Assembly: GCF_014171595.1 (NCBI RefSeq)
Contig: NZ_CP050451.1
Span: 1,178,001-1,242,000 of the forward strand
Source: Massilia sp. Se16.2.3
GTDB taxonomy: Bacteria > Pseudomonadota > Gammaproteobacteria > Burkholderiales > Burkholderiaceae_D
Reading direction: 5' to 3'
Length of the DNA stretch: 64,000 bases
The notes below the pieces were generated by a model. That model was not told where the DNA came from. It searched no databases and saw only the letters and a program-made list of their open reading frames with translations. Position 1 is the stretch's first letter. Every line of letters starts with the position of its first letter. Positions 42,009 through 53,332 of the stretch are shown piece after piece. The translations under genes and the position numbers were made by a program.

Positions 42009-42764
42009 TTATGCCGGTGATCCCTTGCCGCTCACGGCCGCATCCAGCCGCTTGAACAAATCCTGGTACAGGCCGCGCGTGTACTTCGTCATGTGACGGC
42101 GCGCGTGCTCGATTTCCTTCAGTTCGCGCTGCGCCAGCGCTTCCTTGCCGTTCGCGAGTGCCCACAGCGCCAGCTCGACACGCGTTTCGACGCTGCCGAA
42201 GCGCTCGGCCACATTCTCCAATTGCGCGCCGGCTTCCTCCTGGCGGCCGCTGGCCAGGTAGGCGCGGCCCAGTGCCAGCCCGACTTCTTCGGCGCGAAAG
42301 CCCGGCTGCTTCGCCTGCAGGGGCGCCAGCAGGCCGGCTGCTCCCGCCGCGTCGCCATGGGCGAGTTTTGCGCGCGCGGCGCCGAGGAGGACTTCCGGAT
42401 CGCCAGCGAAGGGGCCGGCCAGGCAGGCGTCGAACTGCGCCACCGCCTGCGCCGGCTGGCCGGCGTCGAGCAGGGCGCCCGCCAGGCGCATCTGGTTGTG
42501 GGCGGTCGGGGTCAGGTCGAAGGCGCGCTGGGCCTCGCGCACGTCGCGTCCCGGATCGAGGCTGCGACCGATGGCGCGACCGGCCAGGCGCGCCTGGCGT
42601 TCGATGCGCGAATGCGGCAGGAACACCACCGCGAAGTACACGATGCTGCCCAGGAGCGGGAAGGAAAAGAGAATGATCAGCCAGTACAGCTGGCGCCCTT
42701 GGCGCACCGCGTGCACGGCGAAGAACAGGGCGACGAGGATGTGAAGTCCGATTCCTAAGGGCAT
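42009..42764 (-). CDS. membrane-anchored tetratricopeptide-like protein
   Basis: 251 residues. Two N-terminal helices (IGLHILVALFFAVHAV and LYWLIILFSFPLLGSIVYFAVVF) resemble the PLDc_N segment. They are followed by about 170 residues of helical repeats (AHNQMRLAGALLDAGQPAQAVAQF and similar), a TPR pattern. The start at 42764 (MPLGIGLH) is chosen for the membrane segment. Role unknown; probably a scaffold on the inner membrane. Confidence 0.78.
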   Translation of the reverse strand: MPLGIGLHILVALFFAVHAVRQGRQLYWLIILFSFPLLGSIVYFAVVFLPHSRIERQARLAGRAIGRSLDPGRDVREAQRAFDLTPTAHNQMRLAGALLDAGQPAQAVAQFDACLAGPFAGDPEVLLGAARAKLAHGDAAGAAGLLAPLQAKQPGFRAEEVGLALGRAYLASGRQEEAGAQLENVAERFGSVETRVELALWALANGKEALAQRELKEIEHARRHMTKYTRGLYQDLFKRLDAAVSGKGSPA

Positions 42765-42918
42765 GACCGATTCCTGATGTGTATTCGATGGATGGACGCG
42801 TACGTACAACGCGCGCCGGCGACACGATAGCCGCAATGGCGGTGTCGATGTCTATCGAATTGTCACGAGGGCGCAAAAATTCAGCGATTGCACGTCGTGC
42901 CCACCCTACAAAATCCCT

Positions 42919-44977
42919 TCACACCTTCAGGAATTCCTCGCGCCCGCCCAGCCAGCGTGCCAGGTGCGCATCGACGATCGCGATGTGCTCCGGCGTCTCG
43001 CGCTCGAGCAGGCTGGAGGCCACGTCGCGCGCTTCTTCCACCAGCCACTGGTCGGTTTCCAGGTCGGCAAAGCGCAGCATGGCCTGGCCGGACTGGCGCG
43101 CGCCCGTGAATTCGCCCGGGCCACGAATCTCCAGGTCGCGCCGCGCGATCTCGAAACCATCGGTGGTCTCGCGCATGGTCAGCAGGCGCTGCTTGGCCAC
43201 CTGCCCGAGGGGACTCTGGTACAGCAGCAGGCAGACGCTCGCCGCCGAGCCGCGGCCCACGCGGCCGCGCAGCTGGTGCAGCTGCGACAGGCCGAAGCGC
43301 TCGGCGTGTTCGATCACCATCAATGAAGAATTCGGCACATCGACGCCCACCTCGATCACGGTGGTGGCCACCAGCACGTGCACCTCGCCGGCGGAGAACG
43401 CATCCATCACCGCCTGTTTCTCGAGCGGCTTCATACGGCCATGCACCAGCCCCACCTGCAGGTCGGGCAGCGCTTCGGCCAGGGTTTCGTAGGTTTCGGT
43501 GGCCGTTTGCAGCTGCAGCGCTTCCGACTCTTCGATGAGCGGGCACACCCAGTAGGCCTGCCGCCCCTCGAGCACGGCCGCGTGCACGCGTTCGATGACT
43601 TCGTCTCTCCGGTTCTGGTCGATGGCGCGGGTGACGATCGGCGTGCGCCCCGGCGGCAGCTCGTCGATCACCGACACTTCCAGGTCGGCGTAATAGGTCA
43701 TGGCCAGGGTGCGCGGAATCGGCGTGGCCGACATCATCAATTGGTGCGGCACCAGGCCGTCGCTGCCCTTGTTGCGCAAGGTCAGGCGCTGGCCGACGCC
43801 GAAGCGGTGCTGTTCGTCGACGATCACCAGGCCGAGTTTCGCGAACTGCACCGTGTCCTGGATCAGGGCGTGGGTACCGATCACCAGGTGCGCTTCGCCC
43901 GATTCGACCAGCTCATTGGCTGCGGTCTTTTCCTTCTTTTTCAGGCTGCCGGTGAGCCAGGCCACCTTCACGCCGAGCGGCTCCATCCAGGCCGCGATCT
44001 TCCTGAAATGCTGCTCGGCCAGGATTTCGGTGGGCGCCATCAGCGCCGCCTGGTAGCCGGAATCGATGGCCTGCGCGGCCGCCAGCGCGGCGACCACGGT
44101 CTTGCCGCTGCCGACGTCGCCCTGCAGGAGGCGCTGCATCGGATAGCCCTCGCGCAGGTCGCGGCGGATCTCCTCGACGACCCGCTGCTGCGCGCCGGTG
44201 AGCGCGAAGGGCAGGGCGGCGAAAACCTTCGGACAGCGCGCCCACCGCGCGCAAATGGGGCGCGCCCTTGTCGCGGCGTGCGCGCTGGGCGCGTTTCAAT
44301 GACAGCTGCTGCGCCAGCAGCTCGTCGAACTTCATGCGCGTCCAGGCCGGGTGCGATTTGTCCATCAGCGCGTATTCGTCGACGTCGACCGGCGGGTAGT
44401 GCAGCAGTTTTACCGCCGGCTCGAAGTCGAGCAGGCCGAGCTGGCGGCGCACGCCGGGCGGCACCGTATCCATCCAGCTAACCCTGCGCATCGCTTCGGC
44501 GATCGCACGGCGCAGGATCGGCTGCGACAGGCCTTCTCCCGACGGATACACGGGCGTGAGCGAGGTCGGCAGCGGCGCGTTCTCGTTCACCACTTTATAG
44601 GTCGGATGCACCATCTCGGCACCAAAAAAGCCATGCTTGATCTCGGTGCGCGCGCGCACCCGCACGCCTTCGGCCAGCTGCTTGACCTGGCTGCCATAGA
44701 AATTCATGAAGCGCAGCAGCAGCTCGCCGCTTTCGTCGGCAATCGTCACCAGCAGCTGGCGCCGCGGTTTCATGGCGATCTCGTTCTTGATGACGACGCC
44801 CTCGACCTGCGACACGTGGCCGCCGCGCAGGCAGGCTTCGCGGATCGGCACGATCTTCGTCTCGTCCTCGTAGCGCATCGGCAGGTGCAGGACCAGGTCC
44901 ATGTCGCTGCGCAGGCCGAGCTTGGCGAGCTTGGTTTGTGTCGTTTTCGGGGCGGGCGGGGTCTTGGGAGCGGGCAT
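42919..44977 (-). CDS. recG: ATP-dependent DNA helicase RecG, frame broken
   Basis: The N-terminal wedge/OB domain (LAKLGLRSDMDLVLHLPMRYED) leads to helicase motifs LLQGDVGSGKT, ALMAPTEILAEQHF, VDEQHRFGV, MMSATPIPRTL and QLRGRVGRG. It reverses stalled forks and branch-migrates Holliday junctions. Near 44232 the frame breaks between RAVGALS and KVFAALPFALTGAQQRVVEE; one base fewer, or two more, repairs it and gives about 686 residues, normal for RecG. The start is set at 44977 (MPAPKTPP); 45040 is possible. It is divergent from queA. Confidence 0.9.
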
Positions 44978-45080
44978 AAAAGCGGCAGATTGATGCTGGC
45001 TGGCGTAAAATAGAGGGTTCGCCGCACTACTTGGGGCCATATTGTAAGGCCAGCGGCCATTTTCCCAGAATTGAACGACA

Positions 45081-46106
45081 ATGTACTCGCTCTCCGACTT
45101 CGATTTCGACCTGCCGCCCGAGCGCATCGCGCAGGTGCCCCTGCCAGACCGCAGCGCCTCGCGCCTGTTGCAGCTCGATGGCGACCAGATCACCGACCGT
45201 CATTTCGCCGACATCCTCGACCAGCTGCAAGCCGGCGACCTGCTCGTGATGAACAACACGCGCGTGCTGAAAGCGCGCTTCTTCGGCGTCAAGGAAACCG
45301 GCGGCCAGGTCGAGGTGCTGGTCGAGCGTGTCCTGGACAATCGCACCGTACTGGCCCAGGTGCGCGCCTCCAAATCGCCGAAGCCCGGCAACCGCATCCG
45401 CCTGGCCGACGCTTTCGACGTCACCACCGGCGAGCGCGCGGGCGAGTTCTTCACCCTGCATTTCGGCGGCGACGTCTTCGAGCTGATCGAAGCGCACGGC
45501 CGCCTGCCGCTGCCGCCGTATATCGAGCACACCGCCGACGAATTCGATGAGCAGCGCTACCAGACCGTGTATTCGAAGGAGCCGGGCGCGGTGGCGGCGC
45601 CGACCGCCGGCCTGCACTTCGACCAGCCGCTGCTGGATAAGCTGGCGGCAAAAGGCGTGAACATCGCCTACGTGACGCTACATGTCGGCGCCGGCACTTT
45701 CCAGCCGGTGCGGGTGGAAGACCTGTCCGAGCACAAGATGCATTCCGAGTGGTACACGATCGCGCAGGAGACGGTCGATGCCGTGCGCGCCGCGAAAGCG
45801 CTTGGCCGCGACGTGGTCGCCGTCGGCACCACGTCCTTGCGCGCGCTGGAGTCGGCTTCGCAGTCGGGCGAACTGGTGGCCGGCAGCGCCGACACGGCCC
45901 TCTTCATCACGCCGGGCTACCGCTTCAAGACCGTGACGCGCCTGATCACGAATTTCCACCTGCCGAAGTCGACGCTGATGATGCTGGTGTCGGCCTTTGC
46001 CGGCTATGACGCGATCCGCAAGGCCTATGCCCACGCGATCGCCAACGAATACCGCTTCTTCAGCTATGGCGATGCCATGCTGCTCACTACCGAATCTCGC
46101 CAATAA
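45081..46106 (+). CDS. queA: S-adenosylmethionine:tRNA ribosyltransferase-isomerase
   Basis: 341 residues, full length. The N-terminal [20 protein letters not shown], the [12 protein letters not shown] motif, AAPTAGLHF and TTSLRALES are all diagnostic. It adds the epoxycyclopentane ring precursor from SAM to preQ1 in tRNA, the penultimate step of queuosine synthesis. It is followed after 6 bases by tgt, the enzyme acting before it. Confidence 0.96.
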   Translation: MYSLSDFDFDLPPERIAQVPLPDRSASRLLQLDGDQITDRHFADILDQLQAGDLLVMNNTRVLKARFFGVKETGGQVEVLVERVLDNRTVLAQVRASKSPKPGNRIRLADAFDVTTGERAGEFFTLHFGGDVFELIEAHGRLPLPPYIEHTADEFDEQRYQTVYSKEPGAVAAPTAGLHFDQPLLDKLAAKGVNIAYVTLHVGAGTFQPVRVEDLSEHKMHSEWYTIAQETVDAVRAAKALGRDVVAVGTTSLRALESASQSGELVAGSADTALFITPGYRFKTVTRLITNFHLPKSTLMMLVSAFAGYDAIRKAYAHAIANEYRFFSYGDAMLLTTESRQ

Positions 46107-47252
<1,146 letters not shown>

Positions 47253-47258
47253 GCTCCC

Positions 47259-47487
47259 GTAGGGTGGGCGCCCTGTGCCCACCGGATATGGCGCACTGCT
47301 TGCTCCGCGTGGGCTCAGGGCGCCCACCCTACAACAGCTCCAGTAGGGTGGGCACTCCGTGCCCACGCGGTATGGCACGCATGAGCCATCGAGACGCCGT
47401 TCTCATCGATGCGTATGCCCGGTGTTCTAAGGCGGCATGAATACGCAACGGTTCTATACCGCGTGGGCACGGAGTGCCCACCCTACA
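47259..47487. repeat. cluster of four REP-like palindromes
   Basis: Units at 47259-47284 (GTAGGGTGGGCGCCCTGTGC...), 47306-47332 (inverted, arm GGGCTCAGGGCGCCC), 47343-47370 (GTAGGGTGGGCACTCCGTGC) and 47459-47486 (inverted, CGTGGGCACGGAGTGCCCAC). They lie between tgt and yajC, and units 3 and 4 are inverted copies that could form a large hairpin. No gene in 47253-47634. Confidence 0.8.
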
Positions 47488-47634
47488 AAGGCCAGGCCAG
47501 GCCATCCCTGCGCCAACACTCCGATTTCCAGCTTGCAAATTTTAGTTGTCATTCCCATCTACCGCGGAATGGCCGCTGGCACTTCGCCGGTGCTAGAATA
47601 CAGCGCTGTTTTTTATCTCATAATCGGAGTCCTT

Positions 47635-47967
47635 GTGTTCATTTCCAACGCGTACGCGCAAACCACCACCGCTGCCGATCCTGGCCTGACGGGCAACCTG
47701 TTGACCTTCGCGCCCTTCATCATCATGTTCGCGGTGCTGTACTTCCTGATGATCCGTCCCCAGCAGAAGCGCCAGAAGGAAGTCAAGGAGATGATCGAGG
47801 GCCTCAAGAAGGGTGACGAGGTCGTGACCATCGGCGGTATCGTCGGCCGTGTCACCAAGGTCAGCGATGCGTACGTGCGCCTGGAAGTGGCAAACGGTGT
47901 CGAGATCGTCGTGCAAAAGAACGCGATCACCGCTCCGATGCTGACCGGAACCCTGAAGTCCCTGTAA
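47635..47967 (+). CDS. yajC: Sec translocon accessory subunit YajC
   Basis: 110 residues starting at GTG 47635 with CGGAGTCCTT before it; the family begins FISNAYAQ here. One membrane helix (LTFAPFIIMFAVLYFLMIRP) is followed by the cytoplasmic QQKRQKEVKEM and the KGDEVVTIGGIVG domain. It binds SecD/SecF at the inner membrane. A longer in-frame ORF starting at 47437 runs through the REP repeats and is not the real start. Confidence 0.94.
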   Translation: MFISNAYAQTTTAADPGLTGNLLTFAPFIIMFAVLYFLMIRPQQKRQKEVKEMIEGLKKGDEVVTIGGIVGRVTKVSDAYVRLEVANGVEIVVQKNAITAPMLTGTLKSL

Positions 47968-48021
47968 GCGGGCGCCGCGGCCGCCGGCCGCACGCCGCTC
48001 AATATTGAACGCTGGAACACT

Positions 48022-49899
48022 ATGAATCGCTATCCCGTCTGGAAATACATACTGATCGCTGTCGCGCTCCTGCTGGGCGCGCTGTACACGGCGCCTAACT
48101 ACTTCGGCGAATCGCCGGCCCTGCAGGTGACGACCGGCAAGACGACGGTCAAGATCACGAGCGATACCACGGCGCAGGTCGCGGACGCGCTCAAGCGCGA
48201 AGGTGTTCCGGCAAACCAGGTGACGCTCGATGGCAGCGGCAACTCGACGGCGGTGCGTGCCCGCTTCGACTCCACCGATGCCCAGTTCAAGGCCAAGCTG
48301 GCCCTGGAGCGCCAGCTCAACCGCGATCAGGCCGACCCCGATTACATCGTAACCGTCAACCTGGTGAAGAACACCCCAGGCTGGATGCAGGCGCTGCACG
48401 CGCTGCCGATGAACCTCGGCCTCGACCTGCGCGGCGGCGTCCACTTCCTGCTGCAGGTCGACACCAAGGCCGTGCTGGAAACGCGCGTCAAGGGCATGCA
48501 GACCAGCGTGCGCAGTGTCCTGCGCGACGCCAACGTGCGCCACGCCGGCATCGAACGCAACGGCAACGCCATCGAAGTCGCCTTCCGCGACGAGGCAACC
48601 CGCAACGCCGCCCGCAACGTGATGGCGCGCCAGCTGGCCGACCTGACCCTGGCCGACGCCGCTGACGGCAGCGAACCGAGGCTGGTGGCAACGATGAAGC
48701 CCGAAGCGCTGAAGCGCATCGTCGAGGAAGGCGTCAACCAGAACATCTCGACCCTGTCGAAGCGCATCAACGAGCTGGGCGTGACCGAACCGGTCATCCA
48801 GCGCCAGGGCGCCGACCGCATCGTGGTCCAGCTGCCGGGCGTGCAGGACGTCGCGCGTGCGAAAGACATCATCGGCCGCACCGCCACCCTCGAACTGCGC
48901 CTGCTCGACCCGACCGTCACCCCAGGCACCGAACTGACCGCCGCCATCCCGCTGAACTCGGAACTGTTCACCGAAGGCCGCGGCGCACCGGTCGTGGTGT
49001 CGAAGGACATCATCATCACCGGCGACTACATCACCGGCGCCGTCGCCAGCTTCGACCAGAACCAGCAGCCTTCGGTGTCGGTCGACCTGAACGGCGAGGG
49101 CGGCCAGAAGATCCGCCGGGTCACCCGTGAAAATGTCGGCAAGCGCATGGCCATCCTGCTCAAGGAAAAGGGCAAGTACACCGTGCCGTCGGCACCGACC
49201 ATCCAGAGCGAACTCGGTTCGACCTTCCAGATCACCGGCATCGGCAACCCGCAGGAAGCGGCCGAGCTGGCCCTGCTGCTGCGCTCGGGCGCGCTGTCGG
49301 CGCCGATGGAATTCGTCGAGGAACGCGTGGTCGGCCCGCAGCTGGGCGCCGAGAACATCTCCAAGGGCCTGCACTCGACCCTGTGGGGTTTCGTGGCGAT
49401 CGCCGTCTTCATGATCATCTACTACCACCTGTTCGGCTTCTTCAGCGTGATGGCCCTGGCGGCCAACCTGCTGTTCCTGATGGCGATCCTGTCGACGCTG
49501 CAGGCCACATTGACCTTGCCGGGTATCGCCGCAATCGCGCTCGCGCTTGGTATGGCGATCGATGCCAACGTCCTGATCAACGAGCGTATCCGCGAAGAGC
49601 TGCGTGCCGGCGCCACGCCGCAGCAAGCCATTTCGCACGGCTTCGAACATGCCTGGGCGACGATTCTCGACTCGAACGTCACCACGCTGATCGTCGGCCT
49701 GTCGCTGTGGGTCTTCGGTTCGGGCGCGGTGCGCGGCTTCGCCGTGGTCCACACCCTGGGCATCCTGACCTCGATGTTCTCGGCCGTCTTCGTCTCGCGC
49801 GGCGTCGTGAACCTGTGGTACGGCCGCCGTGGCAAGAAACTGAACAAGCTGTCGATCGGTACCGTCTGGACACCCGGTGTGTCGGTCGACAAGAAATAA
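48022..49899 (+). CDS. secD: protein translocase subunit SecD
   Basis: 625 residues with one N-terminal helix, the periplasmic P1 domain starting at the conserved GLDLRGGVHFLLQVD, and five C-terminal helices with GMAIDANVLINERIREEL. With SecF it uses the proton gradient to pull proteins out of the SecYEG channel. It is 54 bases after yajC and 16 before secF. Confidence 0.96.
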   Translation: MNRYPVWKYILIAVALLLGALYTAPNYFGESPALQVTTGKTTVKITSDTTAQVADALKREGVPANQVTLDGSGNSTAVRARFDSTDAQFKAKLALERQLNRDQADPDYIVTVNLVKNTPGWMQALHALPMNLGLDLRGGVHFLLQVDTKAVLETRVKGMQTSVRSVLRDANVRHAGIERNGNAIEVAFRDEATRNAARNVMARQLADLTLADAADGSEPRLVATMKPEALKRIVEEGVNQNISTLSKRINELGVTEPVIQRQGADRIVVQLPGVQDVARAKDIIGRTATLELRLLDPTVTPGTELTAAIPLNSELFTEGRGAPVVVSKDIIITGDYITGAVASFDQNQQPSVSVDLNGEGGQKIRRVTRENVGKRMAILLKEKGKYTVPSAPTIQSELGSTFQITGIGNPQEAAELALLLRSGALSAPMEFVEERVVGPQLGAENISKGLHSTLWGFVAIAVFMIIYYHLFGFFSVMALAANLLFLMAILSTLQATLTLPGIAAIALALGMAIDANVLINERIREELRAGATPQQAISHGFEHAWATILDSNVTTLIVGLSLWVFGSGAVRGFAVVHTLGILTSMFSAVFVSRGVVNLWYGRRGKKLNKLSIGTVWTPGVSVDKK

Positions 49900-49915
49900 A
49901 GACTAGGGAAACGTC

Positions 49916-50935
49916 ATGGAATTTTTCAAAATCAAGCGGGATATCCCGTTCATGCGCCACGCGTTGATCTTCAACGTGATCTCGGCGCTGACCTTCGTCG
50001 CCGCGGTGTTCTTCCTGGTGACCAAGGGCCTGCACTTCTCGGTGGAGTTCACCGGCGGCACCGTGATGGAACTGCGCTTCCCGCACGCGGCCGACCAGGA
50101 AAAGGTCCGCGCCTCGTTGCGCGGCATCGGCTATGAAGCACCGGAAGTGGCCAGCTTCGGCACCGCCCAGGACATCATGCTGCGCCTGCCGCCAGTGAAG
50201 AGCGCGAACGGCTCGGCCGCATCGACCCTGGCGTTCAATGCCGTCTGCGCCGCCGAGGGCGGTTCGCCGAAGCAGGTGACGGTCACCGAGAAGGGCCAGC
50301 AGGTGTCGCGCAGCGGTTGCGTGAACCCCGCCGGCGCCGAACTGGTGACGCTGCAGCGTGTCGACTTCGTCGGCCCGCAGGTCGGCGACGAACTGGCCGA
50401 GAACGGCCTGCACGCGCTGCTGATGGTGGTGGTGGGCGTGGTGGCCTACCTGGCGATCCGCTTCGAGTGGAAGTTCGCCGTGGCCGCCATCCTGGCGAAC
50501 CTGCACGACGTCGTCATCATCCTCGGCTTCTTCGCCTTCTTCCAGTGGGAATTCTCGCTGACGGTGCTGGCCGCGGTGCTGGCGGTGCTGGGCTACTCGG
50601 TCAATGAATCGGTCGTCATCTTCGACCGGATCCGCGAGACCTTCCGCAAGGAGCGCAAGCTGAGCGTCTCCGAAGTCATCGACCACGCGATCACCAGCAC
50701 CATCTCGCGTACCATCATCACCCACGGCTGTACCCAGATGATGGTGCTGTCGATGCTGTTCTTCGGCGGCCTGTCGCTGCACTACTTCGCGATCGCGCTG
50801 ACCATCGGCATCTGCTTCGGTATCTATTCGTCGGTGTTCGTGGCGGCCGCGCTGGCCATGTGGTTCGGCGTCAAGCGTGAAGACCTGATCAAGCCGGTCA
50901 AGCAGAAGGACGAGACCGACGGCGCCGTCGTCTGA
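49916..50935 (+). CDS. secF: protein translocase subunit SecF
   Basis: 339 residues, with VEFTGGTVMELRF in the first periplasmic segment, LHDVVIILGFFAFF and YSVNESVVIFDRIRETF in the membrane part, and a charged C-terminal tail. It is the last gene of the block and is followed by a strong terminator. Confidence 0.96.
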   Translation: MEFFKIKRDIPFMRHALIFNVISALTFVAAVFFLVTKGLHFSVEFTGGTVMELRFPHAADQEKVRASLRGIGYEAPEVASFGTAQDIMLRLPPVKSANGSAASTLAFNAVCAAEGGSPKQVTVTEKGQQVSRSGCVNPAGAELVTLQRVDFVGPQVGDELAENGLHALLMVVVGVVAYLAIRFEWKFAVAAILANLHDVVIILGFFAFFQWEFSLTVLAAVLAVLGYSVNESVVIFDRIRETFRKERKLSVSEVIDHAITSTISRTIITHGCTQMMVLSMLFFGGLSLHYFAIALTIGICFGIYSSVFVAAALAMWFGVKREDLIKPVKQKDETDGAVV

Positions 50936-50980
50936 ACCCGGGCGGTGCCGTGCGCCGCCATCCGACTGCATGACGTGCAT

Positions 50981-51028
50981 GAAAAGAAAATGCCGCCCGG
51001 CTCACGCCCGGCGGCATTTTCTTTTCGC
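50981..51028 (+). terminator. terminator of the yajC-secDF operon
   Basis: GAAAAGAAAATGCCGCC(CGG) pairs with (CCG)GGCGGCATTTTCTTTTC around CTCACGC; the A-run before and T-run after make it able to act in both directions. Confidence 0.9.
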
Positions 51029-51130
51029 TCTTCAAGATTTTGTCATCGACTTACTAGAAATGTGACATTTCCTGCTGTTGTGTGAGTTGACGCACAGAGC
51101 AGCATGCAAGCCGAACCGTATAGTGAACCT

Positions 51131-51193
51131 GTCTCTTTCAGGACATCCCTAGTTTTGGACTTCACCCGCTCCTTTTGGAGCGGGTTTTTTTTT
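51131..51193 (+). ncRNA. tandem small RNA, unit 1
   Basis: About 60 nt: a 32-nt core (51131-51162) identical to unit 2, including CAGGACATCCCTAGTTTTGG, then the terminator CCCGCTCC-TTTT-GGAGCGGG with nine T. A TATAGT -10 box lies at 51119-51124, six bases ahead of the core, and CGCACAGA at 51091-51098. No ORF fits. Tandem short RNAs with CTAG in a loop and a terminator are known in beta-proteobacteria (the 'toxic small RNA' group); whether these belong is not certain. Confidence 0.7.
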
Positions 51194-51285
51194 GTCCCGT
51201 CGGTACCGCGGGCACGACGACAAAAAATGTCACGAATGTGAAATGGCGCACAGATTGTGCGGGAGCCGAGAACTATAGTGGAACC

Positions 51286-51347
51286 GTCTCTTTCAGGACA
51301 TCCCTAGTTTTGGACTTTGCCCGCTCCCTGAGCGGGCATTTTTTTTG
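51286..51347 (+). ncRNA. tandem small RNA, unit 2
   Basis: The same 32-nt core (51286-51317) with a different terminator stem, TGCCCGCTC-CCT-GAGCGGGCA, and eight T. TATAGT at 51274-51279 and CGCACAGA at 51247-51254 keep the spacing of unit 1 within one base. Stem sequence differs while pairing is kept, which supports a functional RNA rather than a chance repeat. Confidence 0.7.
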
Positions 51348-51369
51348 CAGATTATCCAGATCGGGTAAC

Positions 51370-51533
51370 GTAGGGTAGGCGGATCCCCCGCCTACGCGTT
51401 CAACCGGCGGGTGAGCTGACAGGTACAGGTAGGGTAGGCGGGTCCCCCGCCTACGCGTCCAACAGGCGGGTGATCAGGCGCGGAATTGCCAATGTGATTT
51501 GAACGCATGGGCGGGGAACCCGCCTATCCTACG
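51370..51533. repeat. three REP-like palindromes with a GGCGGG-type arm
   Basis: GTAGGGTAGGCGGATCCCCC(GCCTACGCG) at 51370-51398, a near copy at 51430-51457, and an inverted one at 51504-51533 ending two bases from the stop of the HDOD gene. They have the same outer frame as the other REP repeats but GTAGGCGG arms. Confidence 0.8.
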
Positions 51534-51534
51534 T

Positions 51535-52367
51535 TCACAACAGCGCCGAGGTCAGGCTCTTCACTTCGTGAGCCGACTCTTCCATGATGCGCGCCAGCGT
51601 GCCGTCGCCCACCGCGAAATCGATGCTCGCGGCCGCATAGACCGTGGTGGCGCCCGGGCGTTCCAGCAGGGGCGAGCGCACCGGCGACAAGTCGTTGGCC
51701 AGCAACAGGGTGTCGCCCAGGGTTTCCGGCGGCAGTGCGCGCAGACCGTTCCACATCGCTTCGATCGCCCCCATGACGGAAGCCGGCACGCCCAGGCGCA
51801 ACAACACGCCGCGGCCGATCGCCACTTCGCCGTGCTCGAGCCAGTCGTCGGCATCGCCGTCGAGCAGGCCCGGGTATTCATGGGCGCGCGACAGCATGTA
51901 GAAGCCGCCCACCTCGTGCACGATGCCGGCGAACATCGCCGTTTCCGGATCGACAAAGGAGACGCGGCGCGCGATCACTGGACCAGCGCGGCCACGTGGG
52001 CCGAATGGCGCCACAGGGCATCGGCGCGGGCGCGCAGGCCGGGGTCGGTGATTTCGCTGCTCAGCTGGCGCACGATGACGCTGGCCGCCAGCGCGCCCAG
52101 CGTGCGGAAGCCGACGCGCTGGACCGCGGCGCGGACGTTGGTGACGTCGTTGCCCGAGCGGTTATAGGTCACGGAATTGGCGATCGCAACCGTGCGCGCC
52201 GCCAGCAGGGGCTCGGCCTGCACCAAGCGCGCGGCGGCGTCGGCGTGGCAATCGGGATCGTTCAGGGCCCGTTGCAGCCTGAGCGTGGCGTCCACATTGG
52301 TCGGGAAACTGAGTTCGCCGCGGGTAGCCTGGGCCGCGATACTCTTGAGGGCGTCGAGTCTGTCCAT
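51535..52367 (-). CDS. HDOD-domain protein, frame broken
   Basis: About 277 residues when bridged, nearly all of it an HDOD domain (LLAARTVAIANSVTYNRSG, LWRHSAHVAALV, FAGIVHEVGGFYML). HDOD proteins act in signalling and stress responses in the cytoplasm without a known catalytic step. Near 51979 the frame breaks at GTCCAGTGATCG: one more base joins HVAALVQ to IARRVSFVDPETAMF. GAAGGAGGTATAA precedes ATG 52367. Confidence 0.82.
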
Positions 52368-52438
52368 CGAAAAATTATACCTCCTTCGACAAACCAACTA
52401 TCAGAAATTTTGCCCCAGAGCACTTTTTACAACGCGCT

Positions 52439-52720
52439 TCATGCTTCGCTGAAGATCGCGTCGCAGCCGTCTTTCGGTTCTTCCGTGTCCTGCAGTTCGT
52501 CGACGAGGCCCAGGTCGAACAGCTCTTCGACGGCATTCATGAAGCTGTTGAGCTTCGTGGCACCGATGAGGCGATAGATTTCGCCGGCCTCGTTGCGCAC
52601 GCCAATCAGCATTTCTTCCTGGCGCACTTCTTCTTCCGGCGCCACATCGAGCAGGATGTTGCCGATGATGTGCTTGTCGAAATGGGCGGGCTTTTTGCCT
52701 GCGAGAAGGGTCGTTTTCAA
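52439..52720 (-). CDS. hypothetical protein, 93 aa
   Basis: A small acidic protein (MKTTLLAGKKPAHFDKHIIG ... VEELFDLGLVDELQDTEE). The TTG start overlaps the stop of the MarR gene by four bases, so both are co-translated. Family not recognised; the tight link suggests a partner or target of that regulator. Confidence 0.65.
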   Translation of the reverse strand: MKTTLLAGKKPAHFDKHIIGNILLDVAPEEEVRQEEMLIGVRNEAGEIYRLIGATKLNSFMNAVEELFDLGLVDELQDTEEPKDGCDAIFSEA

Positions 52721-53187
52721 GATTGTTCCTTTTGTTGTGGTGATAAGGGGGCAGGACGCCCGGCCCGGACTATGCGCTCGCGCAGCTTCCTCAGGACCTC
52801 ATCCATCTCGTCGAACTCGGTGTCGCTACAGTCCACAAACAGCTGCTTGCCATGCGCCACCACCTGCGGGAACACCTCCCGGAAGACGGCCTCGCCGGCA
52901 GGCGTCAGGCTGACATGGAAGGAGCGCTTGTCGTCACTGCTGCGTGCGCGTACGACCAGGCCCTTCTGTTCGAGGCGTTCGATGACGCCCGTCAGCGTTC
53001 CCTTTGTGATCAGGGTGCGCTCGCCCAGTTCCTTGTAACTCATTCCAGGCGTATTGCCCAGCGTGGCGATGATGTCGAACTGCGGGTGCGTCAGGCCGTA
53101 TTGCCGCACCGATTCGCCCGTGAACCGCTCGAAGCCCTGCAGGCACTCGGCCAGCAAACGGACGCTCTTTAGATATCGTTCCCCCAT
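52717..53187 (-). CDS. MarR-family transcriptional regulator
   Basis: 156 residues with the winged-helix pattern: LTHPQFDIIATLGNTPGMSY, ELGERTLITKGTLTGVIERL (recognition helix) and LVVRARSSDDKRSFHVSLTP (wing). It probably represses the 93-residue gene it overlaps and perhaps the divergent DMT exporter gene 145 bases away. Confidence 0.9.
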   Translation of the reverse strand: MGERYLKSVRLLAECLQGFERFTGESVRQYGLTHPQFDIIATLGNTPGMSYKELGERTLITKGTLTGVIERLEQKGLVVRARSSDDKRSFHVSLTPAGEAVFREVFPQVVAHGKQLFVDCSDTEFDEMDEVLRKLRERIVRAGRPAPLSPQQKEQS

Positions 53188-53332
53188 GAACAGCGATTAT
53201 AGCCGCCGGCAGCCCTGGCGGCGCTTAACAATATGCCATCGTTGTCTCATTGTCTCCAGCAGAGGGAAGGGCGCCGCCGTTCGCCTTTTACGGCCGAGCG
53301 GCGTACCATACGCGTTTTTGCCGATCCACCAC

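Noticed and set aside
47437-47634. N-terminal extension of yajC
   Set aside because: The extension translates REP repeats; GTG 47635 has a good ribosome site and gives the normal family N-terminus.
51087-51347. The repeated units as a CRISPR array
   Set aside because: Only two units, each with its own promoter-like box and terminator, 155 bases apart, and no cas genes.
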